A stretch of 64,000 nt of DNA, taken from Lumnitzera littorea. Its lineage: Eukaryota > Streptophyta > Magnoliopsida > Myrtales > Combretaceae. Every line of letters begins with the position of its first letter. The first letter of the stretch is position 1. A program made the position numbers and the translations under genes. Shown here one piece after another: positions 13,612 to 27,240 of this stretch. The notes below the pieces were generated by a model that was not told where the DNA came from, made no database searches, and saw only the letters and a list, made by a program, of their open reading frames with translations. The DNA lies in assembly GCA_024138015.1 (NCBI GenBank), contig JAMXBB010000011.1, positions 25,059,887 to 25,123,886 of the forward strand, given 5' to 3'.

Positions 13612-15600
13612 CTCAACTAGTTAGGGCCAAAACTTTAGGTAGTAGTCATGTTTCACTTCAAATGGCATTTAGATATTTGAACTCATAATTCCCAAATTAA
13701 GTCCTATTTTCATCTGAAGCCTCAATTGTTGCATGCAAACCTCAATCTTAGTCTAGTTGGGTTTTCTCTCTCTAAAATGGCTAAGGAAGTTGAGATGGTT
13801 TGTATATCAATGGTTTTAGCTTTTGGAGCTAACATGTGTCAATTGCCTACTAATTCCAATGATTTAGATGATAAAATTATGTCATCTGGCATCTTTAACG
13901 CACTATTTTATTTCCTTAATGCTTCCATCTAGTTTCCATGCCTAATACATTATTTTTCTTACTTTTGTATCATTTTATTAACTATCTATTAATTTATTTG
14001 GTAATTTTGAGTATATTATCTACAAATTAGGAATTCTCCATCAATTATTTATAGATAAATTTATATAGACAAATATATTTATAGATTGAATATATCTAAT
14101 GTATATAAATATTTTTAAATATTATTTTATGAACTTTATATAGCTAAGTAATTTATTTCTAAAAGTCATTTAACTAATGGACTATCGCGCATTATCAATA
14201 AATAATTTATAATTTTTGCCACTACTAGCCTTTTAAATATATTAATATTTTATTATTATATTTTCAATTTCTAACTTTATGTGATTATTTTGTCTAATGT
14301 CTATAACCTTCTTACAAAAGACCAACTTAATCGAACTACTTGCAGGAACACCCTAAATTAGAGACTATTGTCCTAGGTTGCCAAAAGTGTAGAGCCTCAC
14401 AAAAATCAATTTCAAAATTTATTGCAATTTTACATCAAGATGTATAAGTGTGGAATTTAAAAAATTTCATATCTTTTTATAATTTTCATAGGTTTTTAGG
14501 GAGGTACGGTTTAATTTACACTATTATTTAAAAATGTCTAGCTTGTAATTTGCTTTCTTTTACTATAGTGTCATCTAATCAAGATAAACCATAAAGCACA
14601 TCATTCCATTTACTTGAACTACATATGACTCCAAGGGTTAGTCCATCACCTACTTATCTTGATTAGTTTGGAGCATTGGTGTTAAGATGTATACCCCATA
14701 AGTGGGATGTGACAACTTTGTCATGTACTAAAGCTTGATATAGATATGTTATGGTTTAGAACCCATCTAATATCATATTATTATTGTAACATTTCCTAGA
14801 TCACACATTAATGGTTTGTTAAGTGTTAATATGCTAAGAATGGCTCCTATCAATATAACTCACCATAACAATAGCAAAATCTATATATTAAAATTGAAAA
14901 GGAAACATAAGTGCAACAACAAGACTAAAACAACATTATGACATTACTCAACTAAAAAGATGAACAACATACACTATCATATATATTAATCTCCAGTCAT
15001 CATGATACTTGAAACTACTAATGTCTTCCTTACTTCCATGATACATGTTATAGCATAGGTAATTACACAAACTCATCTCATTTATATTACTTGTTTCTTG
15101 GTTAAAAAAAAAAGGTCTCATAAAAGATGCGCTTAAGCCAAGCATATATGTTACCGTAATCACATATGAATTCCATTTCATACAGTCAAATATATGCACA
15201 TAAATCTAATGCACAATAGAACCACTTATTATCTTTAATTAGGTGGCTTGGCCTAAAACATCACACTTTGGTAATTCATTATTTGAAAATGAAATATTTT
15301 AAACAAAATTTAACCTTATAGCCGCTATCTAAGACCTGATCTATATAAGGCGTTTACGACTAACCTGCTTTGAAATAAATAGTTTATAAATTAAATAAAT
15401 TATTTATCTAAGAAGTTATGGAAATATATACATACACTAGGATTCAAGTATTACAAATAATGTTTATAAGGTTTTATTGTCATATACTTCCTAAATAATA
15501 CATTATTTGAAAAAAAAAAAGATTCTAAATAAAAGCTAAGACCTTAAAGTTATATTTGTTTTTCAAATGTATTTCCTCACTCTCTAAGATTCAGCAATTG
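13612..15600. other. AT-rich spacer between LTR-like segments A and B
   Basis: If A and B were a real LTR pair this would be the internal region, but I see no primer binding site, gag or pol motif in it. An open frame of 83 codons at 14,948-15,199 (minus strand) has no recognisable motif. Confidence 0.4.
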
Positions 15601-18586
15601 TTAACTTTAAGGTAAATGTAAGCCGCTTCCTAGCTAGCACTTGCAACAACATCTATAGGGATGTGAGTAACTATAGGGATGTAAGCAACTATAACTCAGT
15701 AAGTTAGGACAGAGACTTAAAATTATACAGCAAACACAAACAGAGTTGTCAACCAAATTAATTAGATATGATGCATGTTCAAGCAAATGTTATTGCATAA
15801 CGTTATTTAGCTTGTCATAAGATTAAAGAAATCACATTCACTCTAATTTGGATTGAGGAGTTTCCATTAATGTAACAGCTCACGACTAAACTCAAGTTTG
15901 TACAATGGAGACACTACTCCTCTCGCAACTACCTTCTAATCATTAACTTCATCCTTGCCGCGACCTCCTCACATGTCACTTAGTTTAACTAAAGATGAAG
16001 AAGGGACCAATTATGTTATCTAGCATTATCCTTTTTGAAGGGGTCGATATTTGGCTAGAGAACCTTAAGTTTCTTCTAATGGGTTGTTATGCAGGTCCAT
16101 TTATGTTTACAAGACATATATTTAGTTGGATCAAGTTTAAGGTGTTTAGTCATTTCAAACAAATCACACAATACAATCTAGAGCAACAGATTAGAATCAC
16201 ATCATTAACTCAAAACAAGTACATGCGTACAGCCAACTATCTAACAAGTATAATTAAGTATAATTTCAAGCTTTTGAGTACTATAAATTAGTACTCCAAA
16301 ATACAGTAACATATTAATCTTATCTTACCTAGACTCCTTGTTTATTCACTCGAGGTGCGACTTATACTGACCATTGCCAAAAATCCCTATAATACAAATG
16401 TTGATTTAGTTTCTCATAACTACCATATAGATGTTTTGTTATGTAATTTAGATTATGAGTATCTTTGGTTTATGATTATCTTACATATAGTGATTTAGGT
16501 CTAAGTTTTGTAGAATTATTTCCCTTGTTCAGCTAGGTTTCAAATTTGTTTTTTGTTTCAATTATGGTTTTGGTTTTTGAATTAGATTTTGATCTAGGAA
16601 TAATGTATATTTAATGTGATTGGTTATACATATGTATATATATATATAAGCTTTAAATCATGGGTTTTAAGTTTGGGATTATAATTTTACGCATTTATCC
16701 AAATTATATATCTCCTATAACCGAATTAGTTTCAAATTAATTTTTGATTCAATTTTTGAATTAATCTCTGAATTCTGTTTTGTTTTAACTTCTAATTATT
16801 GTTTTCATTTATAAACCCTAGGAATTCTTCTCAAACTAAAATGGGAGATTCATTTAACCATGCTTAAGTATCCTAAATCTATGTTTTAGTTCTTAATCAG
16901 TATTTCGATCATTACGGTATATTACACTTCTAATTTAACTACTGAATTAGCTCTTGATGTAAAAAAATTTTATATTTTTCATATAATTGCCCTAATTTAA
17001 GTTTTCTACTAGATTTATTACATATTTCTATTATTAGTATATTATCAATTTTATTCTAATATAATGCTACTCGTTAATTTCTTATATCTATATATTATAC
17101 ATTATTATATAATATATCCATAATATACACATCTAATATTCCTATTACTTTAAATATCATCTCCCAATATCAAATAACATTTCAAAATATCTAAATTCAT
17201 CCCAAATTAGAATTTATACCTAATTAGCCTTAATTACAAAATTAACTTAAAATTTACCATTTTTTCCTATTACTTATTTACTACATAGTACTCCAATAAT
17301 TACATCTAATACCTTAAATGCTGTAAATATCATACTTTATTAGATTTCAACATCTTAAAACATATAATTATGCACTAAATTATTAATTACTTATTTAATT
17401 ACTTAATTAGCTCAAAATTACCCATTTTATATATCATTTTAAGGCCTAAAAATTTCAAAAATTCATTTTTGAAAAAATGGTTTCATAGCACTACTCTATA
17501 ACCTTAAATAGTTTATACAAAAATTTTGAGCCTAAAATTACGCTCCAAAGGTAATTTATTTCTAAATGAAATATGTTTAGTTTTGCACGATTTTTTTAAG
17601 CATAATATATATTTAGATATAATTAAATCAAAATAACATTTTTTTTTCCTAAATCTATATACTTAAAAACATCAGAATACCAAATTTCACAATTTTCTAC
17701 AACTATTTAATATTTTTAATAAAATAACTAAAATCCAAAGGAAAATCGGACTTACCGACATTGGTGGCTTCGGCTACCCCCAGCCGCCATGGCTTTGTTG
17801 GCTAATTTGGGCGCTACCACCATCATATGGTAGTGGTGCCCGTCTACTCCTAAGTGCTCATTGGGTCTGGGTTCACCTTATAACCCCTATTTACACATGA
17901 ATTTTGTAATTTTTTTTTATAAAAATACTTCTTTTTTTCTTTCCTCTTCCTAATTTTTATTGATCCTAAACTGACCAAATGAGCTTGTGATTTAATTTGG
18001 GTATTTATAGAGCTCTAGGAGATTTTTTTTTAATACATTAAATTGACTTGACATAGGCTTTATCCTTTTCCAATTTACTTTTTATTTAGGTAAATTTTAT
18101 TGGTTGATTTCTCTTCTTTAATTTTCTCCTTGCCATGCCCTAATTCTAGACATTTCCTCATGTTTCCATATTTTTCATGATTTTTCTATAATTATTTATG
18201 AATTTTCTTTAAATAATTAACATTATTTTATCATATTTCATGTATTTTAAGTTATTTCATGTATTTTCACCTACATGTAAATTCATATATGGTACAATTA
18301 AATACCCCTAAATATTATTTATGTTATTTTATGTTTTTTAATGTGTATATAATTTATGTTTATTGTTTCATTAGTTATCAGAAATCATTAATAGCATGAA
18401 TTTTACATATAATTTAATATTATAATAATCAATTATTTTATTTTTTATTTTCCTAAATTCAAACTCATAGAATCACTTTTGCTAATTTTTTAATTTTGTC
18501 GTAAAATTTAGACTGAATCGAACGATTTGTTAAATTGTCTTACATTTTACGAACTGAATCCTGAATACCTAATTGTGGGTTTTACA
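15600..18586 (+). mobile_element. LTR-like segment B (degenerate)
   Basis: Aligns with segment A over about 650 bases (15,685-16,330). Further along it has a GC-rich island at 17,750-17,860 (GGTGGCTTCGGC, GCCGCCATGG, a GGTGG/CCACC-rich patch). The 20-kb LTR has an equivalent island at 22,510-22,600. It ends at 18,586 in GTGGGTTTTACA, similar to the end of segment A. No gene content. The start is unknown and no target duplication was found. Confidence 0.45.
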
Positions 18587-18589
18587 ATG

Positions 18590-19690
18590 GGCATTGAGCC
18601 GATACACCTACATCATAGATTTTCAGCCTCGGTCAAACACAATCAACATTCATATTAAGATACTGATACAACTAAGTTAATCTAAGTCTATCATAATACA
18701 CATAACCAATGTACATAGTAATCACTTATATTAATGATGCCCATCAACCAGCGGTAATCCACTCATTTACATAAAGAAGGAAAATAAAAGTCAGATACTT
18801 GATCTCTGTTATTGTTCTTTATTCATGATTGTAAGCTTGATAGCATTCCTAAACAAATTATTTAGGACATAAATATGACAAATGGGGCCTTAAATAAACT
18901 TAGTTAAGCCCTTTGAGGAAAGCTCAACTAACCTACGAGTTTTTAAAATCAATTGATTGGTTTTAGGTCGGTTGATCAATTAGTATTGGGTGTTTGGTCA
19001 ATTAGCTAGGTGCAAAATTTTACAATATTAAACTCATTGGAGGGGATGATTATTCGATGTACACCCATAAAGGGCTAACCAAATAATAACCTTACCTTAG
19101 AGGAGGGGTTGATTAATAGACCGAGTCGATCAATTTGTCCTTATTTAAGGTTACTTCCAAAAAAACAAAAGGAAAAGAAAAGAAAGAAAAGCCCATTGTA
19201 TGCTATGGCGTAGTTAATTGATGTTCATCCCCAAATGTATGGAAATAATAAAGTTGCTCTTTCTAACATGAAACTAAAAAAAACAAAAAAAATGAAAGTT
19301 AATGAAAATGTAATCATTTATGCCAAAAAGCATATAGAATCACCATTACATATCACCCTTCTTCAATAAAACCCATATATGATTAAATTTCACAAACAAC
19401 ATATAAATCTTTTCTCGAAGTATCACAAATCTTATTAATATGAAATTCTTAAAAGAAGAAAAATTTGAAACCATAGCCAAATTATAGTCTTCAATACTCC
19501 TTCTTTTCCATTAATTAGAGTTAACAAATTTCAATCCCTATATTATCGTTGTTTTAGGATATTCTAAAATTCTATAAACAAAAATGGTTACCATTGTAAA
19601 AGAAGAAAAGGATAACCTTAAATAGAAGGAAAACAAATAGTTTAAGCTATCTCACTTTCTATTTCAAACTTCAACACTTGAAATCTTTTA
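18590..19690. other. AT-rich non-coding stretch
   Basis: No supported gene or element. Confidence 0.5.
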
Positions 19691-20002
19691 AATCTTGGGA
19701 AAGGTAAATTTTTAGTCATTAATATTCCATTGTTTTCTATTTCAATCCTAAATCTTTTACTCTTTATTTATTTATTTATTATTTATTATTTTTTTTTGCA
19801 TTTGTGTCCTTAATGTTTGTGGATGTTTACAAACAAGTCCTTTTATTAATAGCTCTAAGTTTTTCATCCATGTATAACATGTGGTATGATCATATTGGTT
19901 GAAATAACTAATTTAATTAAATAAGATAATGATTTACATATTATTAAGAAGCTTATTGAAAACTAAAAAATATAGAAAAATAAAAAAATCAACAAGATTA
20001 AA

Positions 20003-23000
20003 TGTAACGCCTCGCCTTTTAAGCATCCACTTAAAAATTTTTCTTGAACTTTTGGTGTTTGAAGACAGTTTATTATGCCATCCTTGAGTTAGGGATATGA
20101 CGAAAATAATATCCAACTTGCTCTTTCACTCCATAAAACATTTATTTTAGAATCACTTCTTATTCAACATAAAAATCAATAGTGGAAATTTTTACAAAAA
20201 TGAGTCATACTCGGATTATCACAGTTGTACACGTCTATGTAATGTAGAATTCCTTTACAAATACACACTTTTTACTACAATTGCTATATTAAATCTTTGG
20301 TAAGGTATCATCAACTTTTTCCCTAAAGAGTTGTCCTCATATACTCAAATCAAACCTTGAAACCAATGACTTCTTCTAAGAGCTCTCCTTCAACTGGTAC
20401 TCTAAAGTCTCCTTATCTCTATAATGTAATGCTTTATCCACCCATCCTTAACCTAAGGATAAGGCAACTTATCTCTTCAGCTATTGTTGAGCTGAGTAAG
20501 AGGAAATAAGTAAACACAAAATACAAGCAATACCATTCACACTCACATAATAAGTTATTAGTTTAATCACAATATTCTTTAGCCTAACTAAGCTATATGA
20601 ATGTAGCAAGCGCGTGTTATGCTTATACATATGACATGTATCGGTACTGATATCCTAACGAACCTAGTAATTCGTCCAATTTGGTCGACCTCATATCGAG
20701 CATCTGGATAATATATCTAAGAATCTAGCAAAGCAACAATTAGTTGCCAAAACCCAGCATCCTAACAATAACCATGTAGAGTGGCTTGAAAATCTAACAT
20801 ATAGCTTACCTAATAGATACAATGTAGTTTCTATATACTTAAGAACCTAGTTTTGTAAATCAAGTTGTTCACTTGATAAACCTGGCTTTTCATATGAAAT
20901 CCCACCTAACAAAATTTCAGATTTTAGAAAACTTAATTCATAAGTCCTTTTTATGCCATGTCATAAATGCATCAAATTGCACACTAAGTAAAATTGACAA
21001 ATCTAAGCAAGTTTACTCATTATTTTGTTAGCTAGCCTTTACTTTGTTTTATTTATATTTTTAAGACCTCAATATTGGGTTTACTTAAGTGAACACCTTA
21101 TAAGGTAGTGTTAGCACCTAACTTTTCTTAAGTTAGTGTAAATCCCAACAAATGTCACATAAACATTAAGCAACATAATCACAACAATCGAAGTGCATAT
21201 TAGAACATCATTCAACTAGCAACAATCATAGTAGAAACTCTACATAACCCATCAAATCTCACATCATCTTGCAACTAAGCTCAGTTAAGCCAAAATGTTG
21301 CTAAGCATACAAAGTTAAGAATAGACATGATGTCACTAAGCATACAAAGTTAAAGTAGACATAAGTCTACTTAAGGCACACAGATATCCACTTAACTAGA
21401 CCAATTAATTGCTTTGATACTATTTGTTAACACAAGTCTCATCTTTAGATACTTTACTTGATGAGGATACAAGGTACCAAAGTCAATCGCATATGTGTAT
21501 ATACTTCAGATTGATATCAACTTGATGATTCTAAGTTTACTCTATTAAGAAAATATTGGTCCTAAACTGCCTCTTATTTAGGCTTTAATTTAGCCCATGA
21601 ACCATCCTCTAATTCAAGCAAACTTCTAAATTTCTAAATGAATACTATCAAACTTATATCCTTAGCTTTTACCAATAAAAAATCTTTAGTATTTCACTTA
21701 ACTCAATTATCTAAGTTTAACTTACACAAGAACCCCCAAATGCAGCCTCTAATTCTATCTCTATTTTAGCTTCTAATTCGATTAGAATACTATGTTAACT
21801 TATAAAATTCCCAATTTTCAGTCAATTTAAATTAAGACGAAAAATAAACATAACACACATAATATCGATTAGGACTCCCTTCGCTAAGGTCTTCTATATT
21901 ACATCTCTAAAAAATACTGTAAACTCATAAAAACATATAGTTTAAGATATAACTATTGTAACTCTTAAATATGGCCATTACTTATATTTTCTAAAATATT
22001 GATTTTAAGCATAATTTCACAAAAAATTAGCTTAAATTAAGTAATTAACCAAATAAAATTACAAGATTCAAATTAAATACTTTTAAAATCATAACTAAGG
22101 TTCGGAAATCACCACAAATCAGATTTATTAAGAAATTTAATTAAAAACATATTATTTCTTTCATATGAAAACATGATAGATTTAACAAAATAATTTTGAT
22201 AAATACTAAATATGTCTATCAAAATTTATTTTTATGTAAATTAAATATATCATATGAGGAATGTACCTACCAAAAATTAACTCAAAAACATCATCATTTA
22301 CTATTTTTAAAAATTCATACAAAATTCATTAGAACAGGTCAATTTCTTAAGGAACTCATATAAGAACTTTTAATTTCGAAATTCTAGGTTGATATTATAA
22401 TTTTACACGCAAAAATACCTAGTAAAACAAAGTTTCCTAATTTTTAAATATCATTTGATATTTTTAGTAAAATAAACTAGCTTAAAGGGTAAAAATAACA
22501 TCATTTTGTTGCTAGAACTTTGGTTGCCATTAGCTGAAGAGGGATGGTTGGCTGGAGTTCTCTTGGTGTCAAACTTCAACCACCATGTCAGGTTTGCATT
22601 TGGTATGAAACTCCAATTACCTTACCTTAGCTTGAATTTTGTCCTATTTTTTCTAAATTTTTATTTTTCACTCAAATGAAATTTTGAGAGTGTTTCTATT
22701 GTCCTAAGGGTACCAAATGAATGAACTCTTACTCTAAATCTCTTTTTATAAGAAGTCAGGTTGGTTGAGGCTTGCATTTCTTTTTCTTTTTCTTTTTCTT
22801 TCTCCCCCCCTTTACATGTGTAAGCACAATAGGTATACATGTATATATCTTAGTCACCTCATCCTTGTCTTGGTTTGATGCTATCTTCCCTAAGCTACCC
22901 TATTTCCAGATGTTATAGGTGTATTTCTTGGTTTTTTATTGTGTTTTTAGTAATTAAATATGTATTTTAATAGTTACCTTGAATATTTAATAATATATTT

Positions 23001-23475
23001 ACATATCGGATACATATAATGCGTATATCATAATCACGTAATTGTACTATATTTTATTAGACTAAGTTAGATAATTTATCTCTAAGATCTCATGATCATT
23101 TAGAATTAGAATTTCAAGTTTTCGATAATAATTGAGTGTACTTGATAAAAATGTGTTTTATTGAAATTAAATTTTATATAGTATTTGTTTTGAAAAATTA
23201 ACTCTACTAGGATTCTTCTTCTAACTTTAATAATTTCATATCAAAGTTTTACTTAATTTGCTTTTCTCGAAATCCTTAAATCATATCGAATGCCCTAACT
23301 CGTATTGACACCAAGCAACTAGAGTTTGGTCATATGACTAAATTTGTTTCTCAAGCTTTACTAGATAAGTTTATTTTTGTTATTTTCCTTAGCTATACCC
23401 TTTAAGTTTTACGTGTAATAAAAGTAACCTTCTATCTCGAGTTCATAATAATAGGTCGAAAACCAAGGTTTCTCA
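20003..23475 (+). mobile_element. Solo LTR (3,473 bp), TSD TTAAA
   Basis: Begins TGTAACGCCTCG and ends TTTCTCA. It is flanked on both sides by TTAAA (19,998-20,002 and 23,476-23,480), the 5-bp duplication typical of LTR retrotransposons. The call is strengthened because the flanks belong to one foldback element. The segment carries no gag or pol and I see no second copy of its own start, so it is best read as a solo LTR left by recombination between two LTRs. Its first third matches the sequence at 62.6-64.0 kb. A GC-richer island sits at 22,510-22,600, matching one in segment B. Chance TTAAA matches are common in AT-rich DNA, which is the main caveat. Confidence 0.65.
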
Positions 23476-23514
23476 TTAAAAGAATAAAAAATTTTGTAAA
23501 ATTAAATAAAAGTA

Positions 23515-23552
23515 AGATGATGATGGTGGTGGTGGTTGTGATGATGACAAAG
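23515..23552. repeat. GAT/GGT trinucleotide repeat
   Basis: Imperfect (GAT)n-(GGT)n-(GAT)n tract lying in the right-hand part of the foldback element's broken arm. Confidence 0.8.
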
Positions 23553-24313
23553 TTTATTTTTTTTTATTATTATTTAAGTAAATAATCAAAAAATTAAAAT
23601 TTCTATAAAATTAATATAAAATTCTACAAGACAAAATTAATAGTTATCTAAACTATCTAAGGGTAGCTCTTCGGTAGCCATAATGGCAACCTTATGAATA
23701 GTTAGGTTGTGACCCACTTAAAAACAAGTGTTGCTTAACTCACCATTAGCATGGATTGGTCACCTACCAGTTGGAGATGTCAGTATGATTGCTCTGATAT
23801 GGTAGGCAGTCGCCTCAATGCTTTATTAAATAAAAAAGAAGAAGAACATAGATGAAAAACAACTTGTTTTTTCTTTCATTTGTTTTTTTTTTTTTTGTTA
23901 ATAATAGATAGGGGCAAACTACTTAGTACCGTAGGAGGGTTGTGGTGGGTGGAATGGACCACTTTTTCATAGGGCGACCATTCTAACTATATAAGGGCAC
24001 AAAGACGCACAAGCAATAACTTTTTTTATTTTTATAGAATTATATTATTTGTTCATTATTTAAAATTTTTTTAATTACTTTATCTATTTTAGCATTTTAT
24101 CATATTAGTTATTTATAACATATACATGGACTAGTAGAATTATGCTACGTGGCTTTCTTTAGTGAAGAAAAGTAACAATGTTAATGAAATGATTCATTTG
24201 CAAAATATTTATAAATATTGAGGACTTGAATGCTAGAAAACAAAATGTTTAAAATCGAAATAAAAATACAGTGGAGAGTTAAATATTAAAAATATATTTT
24301 CCCCTTAAATTTA

Positions 24314-26120
24314 TAAACTTTCCTTCAATTTTGATGGACAAAAAATCCACAACTCATAAAGACCACACTTACCCACACCTAAACGCTTCCCTCCACTAGG
24401 AAGAATTTTTCCCTAAAATCCTTCAATACCATTTTACATTACAAGCTTGGCCATATATAATTAGAAGAGAGAAGAATGGACGCTCTTTTCCTAAGGGAAG
24501 AGGATATATATAAGTTCAAATTATCACATAATTCCCCTTAGTAAACTGGGAATTGCTAACATAAGCAACATGAATTATAAATCTATAGTTGACTTAATTT
24601 GTTTTAGTAAGTAGCAAATATACTCAAGTCAATCAAACAAAGGTAGAATTGAACTTGGAAATCCTCACCAAGCATCTTCACTTTTATCCATAAATTCAAT
24701 TCAATCTTACAAATAAATATCAAATAACTTTTTTTTCTTCCCAACTCCATTACAATATATGAATGGGAAATTTGAACTTTAGCCCATCCTGTTAAAAAAT
24801 TAGTGTTTATACTACTGAATCACAATGAATGGCTTTGACGAATATTAAATAACCTTTGAGAATTAGAAATCATGTTTAAAATTATTTAAAATTGATTTTA
24901 TATCATTTAATATAGTTAAAGGTCAACTATCTTGATTCCGGGTCAAAGCAATGCACTAGTAAGTACTGAAGGTGGTGATTGAATTATCCTATGCAGCAAA
25001 GGAAAGGACTTATCTCAAACCATGAGCGGGTGGCTGTCGAGTAATTTCTGGCTTCGTTCGACCAGTTTTTCCTCTGTTATTTATTTATTTTTTATTTTTT
25101 ACTTTTTGGCCAACGGTTCTCTTGGTTTGAGGTTCATCAGGCTTACTTTAGAGTCCTATTGATCAATTTCTTAGGTTTTACTTGCAAGTTAAATCTATTA
25201 ATTCGACCTACTAATCTATTTAAATTTATCATTTCAATGTAGTAATCTATCCTAAGATATAACTTGTTACTGCACTTACCATTACAATTCCTAACTATTG
25301 GACGAACATGTTCTGACTCTTTGTTCTCACAATTTGTATACTTCAGTTTTAAATGTTATATTCTATATGTTTAGATCACATTGTAAATATGTTTTTCAAG
25401 TAGTAAGCAAAGATTAAAATTTAAAATCTCTCACGAAGAATTTACTACTAATTGGAGGTATTGATGCTTTATGTTACCGTGCTAAAGTTCCATCAAATCC
25501 ACATTTATCGAATCAGAGGCTTGGTTCTTGATTTTATCTTTATGAGATTATTTTAGTTTTAAGCATGAGGATTGGAAACCCTAATAAATCTTTTCTTTAG
25601 TTTTAGAACTCATTGATTCTCGGTAGTGTTTGTTCATGTAATGGTTAGTTTGGAATTTCTTGTAACAATCAAAACTTTGTATACTATTAAGGTATTCGCC
25701 TTAGCATGATATACCTCACGGTTTTGTTTTTTGTTTTTTAGTTACTCATAATGAAATCATCCATATTGAAAGTGCTTTCCACTAACAACACTTAATCTAA
25801 GACAAAATCTCAAGCCATTACATTAAAAAGTATGTCAATTATTAGAATTTTTTTTAAGTTTTTTAAAAAAGAATTGGGAAGAGTCAGATTTTCAACTTGT
25901 CTTCATTTCTTAGGTTTGATTTCTTGATGGAGTGAATCACGAGAAAGAAGTAGGATAATTTAGTCGCATTTGATTTCTTTATTTTACTTTCCTAGTTTAG
26001 AATTTTAAATTCATTTCCCACTTTTACTTTTCGATTTAGTCTTTAGGTATTTCACTAAAATCCTTACCTCGTGTTCCACACCCTGGAGTAAGAATAGACT
26101 GTTATAAAGGTTGATTTTGA
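24314..26120. other. AT-rich non-coding stretch
   Basis: No supported gene. A slightly GC-richer patch lies at 24,935-25,070 but no frame stays open through it and no motif is recognisable. Confidence 0.5.
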
Positions 26121-26127
26121 ACTGTAA

Positions 26128-26693
26128 ATGATGGGTTAGATCGATTCATCTCCTAAAGATAGAGAGAGAACAGAGACCATTAAGTTGAAAAAAAAAAAAA
26201 ATTGGATGATATTCATTAAGTTATGATATGCCAAAATTATTTCCTTTGTAATGGTAAAGAATAATTTTTTAAAAATAATATTATCAAACTAATGATAAAT
26301 GATTAATCATAAATTAATTATATATTAATGATAAATTGAAAATTCAATTTAAGTTAATGTAAATCTTTTTTGTAAAACTTGTCAAATGTTAATAACTTGA
26401 ATATAAAGGAAAGATAAAATTTAAGAAGAAAAAAATAAAAAAGTTACAATTACATTAAGTCGAAAATTAATAAAAAAATTAAAAATTATTAATAAATTAG
26501 TATACTAAAAAAAAAAGAGATCATATTATTAGAATTTATTAATGTATTTAAAAAAATTAGTAAAAAATTAAATATTAAAAAAAAAAAGGTTCAAGAGTTG
26601 AACCGATCCAGAATTACTTTTCATGAGCCGATCACGGTTCAATCGTAGTTAAGCTCATGAACCGACGGTTCTAAGTACTTTGCATACCATCAG
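26128..26693 (+). mobile_element. hAT-like non-autonomous element, copy 1
   Basis: Aligns over its whole length with 52,950-53,581. Shared blocks include GAGACCAYTAAGTT, CTATAAATTAATTAT-like, TTTTTTGTAAAACTT and AAAAATTATTAATRAATTAG. The right end has CGGTTC...ACCATCAG. Read on the minus strand this starts CTGATGGTATGC, the pattern (CAGTG-TGTGCATCGG...) seen at hAT ends. A terminal CGGTTYAA-rich patch is also typical. No transposase frame; no 8-bp duplication could be fixed. Confidence 0.5.
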
Positions 26694-26699
26694 TTCATG

Positions 26700-27240
26700 G
26701 TTTGGGCCAACTACGTGTGCAAATCTAAGTAAGATTGCAACTTTTCATCGTGGTGGTCGCTATCTTCTATTGGTGGTCCTCCAAACATACAAGTCCCCGA
26801 AAACCCGATTCCCTCTAGGCCAGGGCTAGCTATGATTAATTTCAACGTACTCTCATTTTCAAGAATAGACTCTAAACAAGAAGCAATAAAATGGCTACCT
26901 TTCTTCGACGAATGGTTATATTTCATTTAGCCATGATTTAGAAAATTCAAGGTTATTTAGCTTGCTAGCCATAAAATGAAGTCGACAACTCGGTGGTCAT
27001 GGTCCCGACACTACCATTTATTGATACCGCAATGCTTCTTCTCTTCACATAGAGACAGGGAATCTATGTTTATGATGGTAGAGATCGGGTGCTTGAAAAT
27101 TATTATGAGAAAGAAGTGTTTCAGCCATTCCTTTAAATTCGTGGATACTAGTGTATTGAGCCTTGCATGTTGGAAACCAGCCAAGAAGAACCATTTGTGT
27201 ATGAACCCTCCCATTTATGGTATATACTGATGATCTTTAA
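26700..27240. other. GC-richer unidentified stretch
   Basis: This half kilobase is noticeably richer in GC than its neighbours and has open frames of 65-84 codons on both strands: minus 26,711-26,926; plus 26,976-27,230; minus 27,011-27,214. None has a recognisable domain. Plus and minus frames overlap, so at most one of them could be real. It may be a decayed exon or gene fragment captured between transposons, or plain older sequence. Confidence 0.3.

Larger units (their letters stand above)
19697..24304. mobile_element. Mutator-like foldback element, split by a solo LTR
   Basis: The left arm (19,697-20,002) and the reverse complement of the right arm (about 24,000-24,304) align through a series of blocks: a GGGAAA start, a run ending CCATTG or CCACTG, a CCATGTATA block and an AATAACTAAT block. 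The flanking 9-mers are TTAAATCTT (19,688-19,696) and TTAAATTTA (24,305-24,313), seven of nine matching, as expected for a decayed 9-bp Mutator-type duplication. Without the inserted LTR the element is about 1.1 kb. The interior (23.63-24.0 kb) is GC-richer, with GGTAGCC/GGTTGTGACCCAC words, and encodes nothing recognisable. Confidence 0.6.

Noticed and set aside
23640..23830. tRNA-like reading of the GGTAGC/GGTTGTGACCC patch
   Set aside because: No cloverleaf, no proper A and B boxes, and it lies in the centre of a foldback element.
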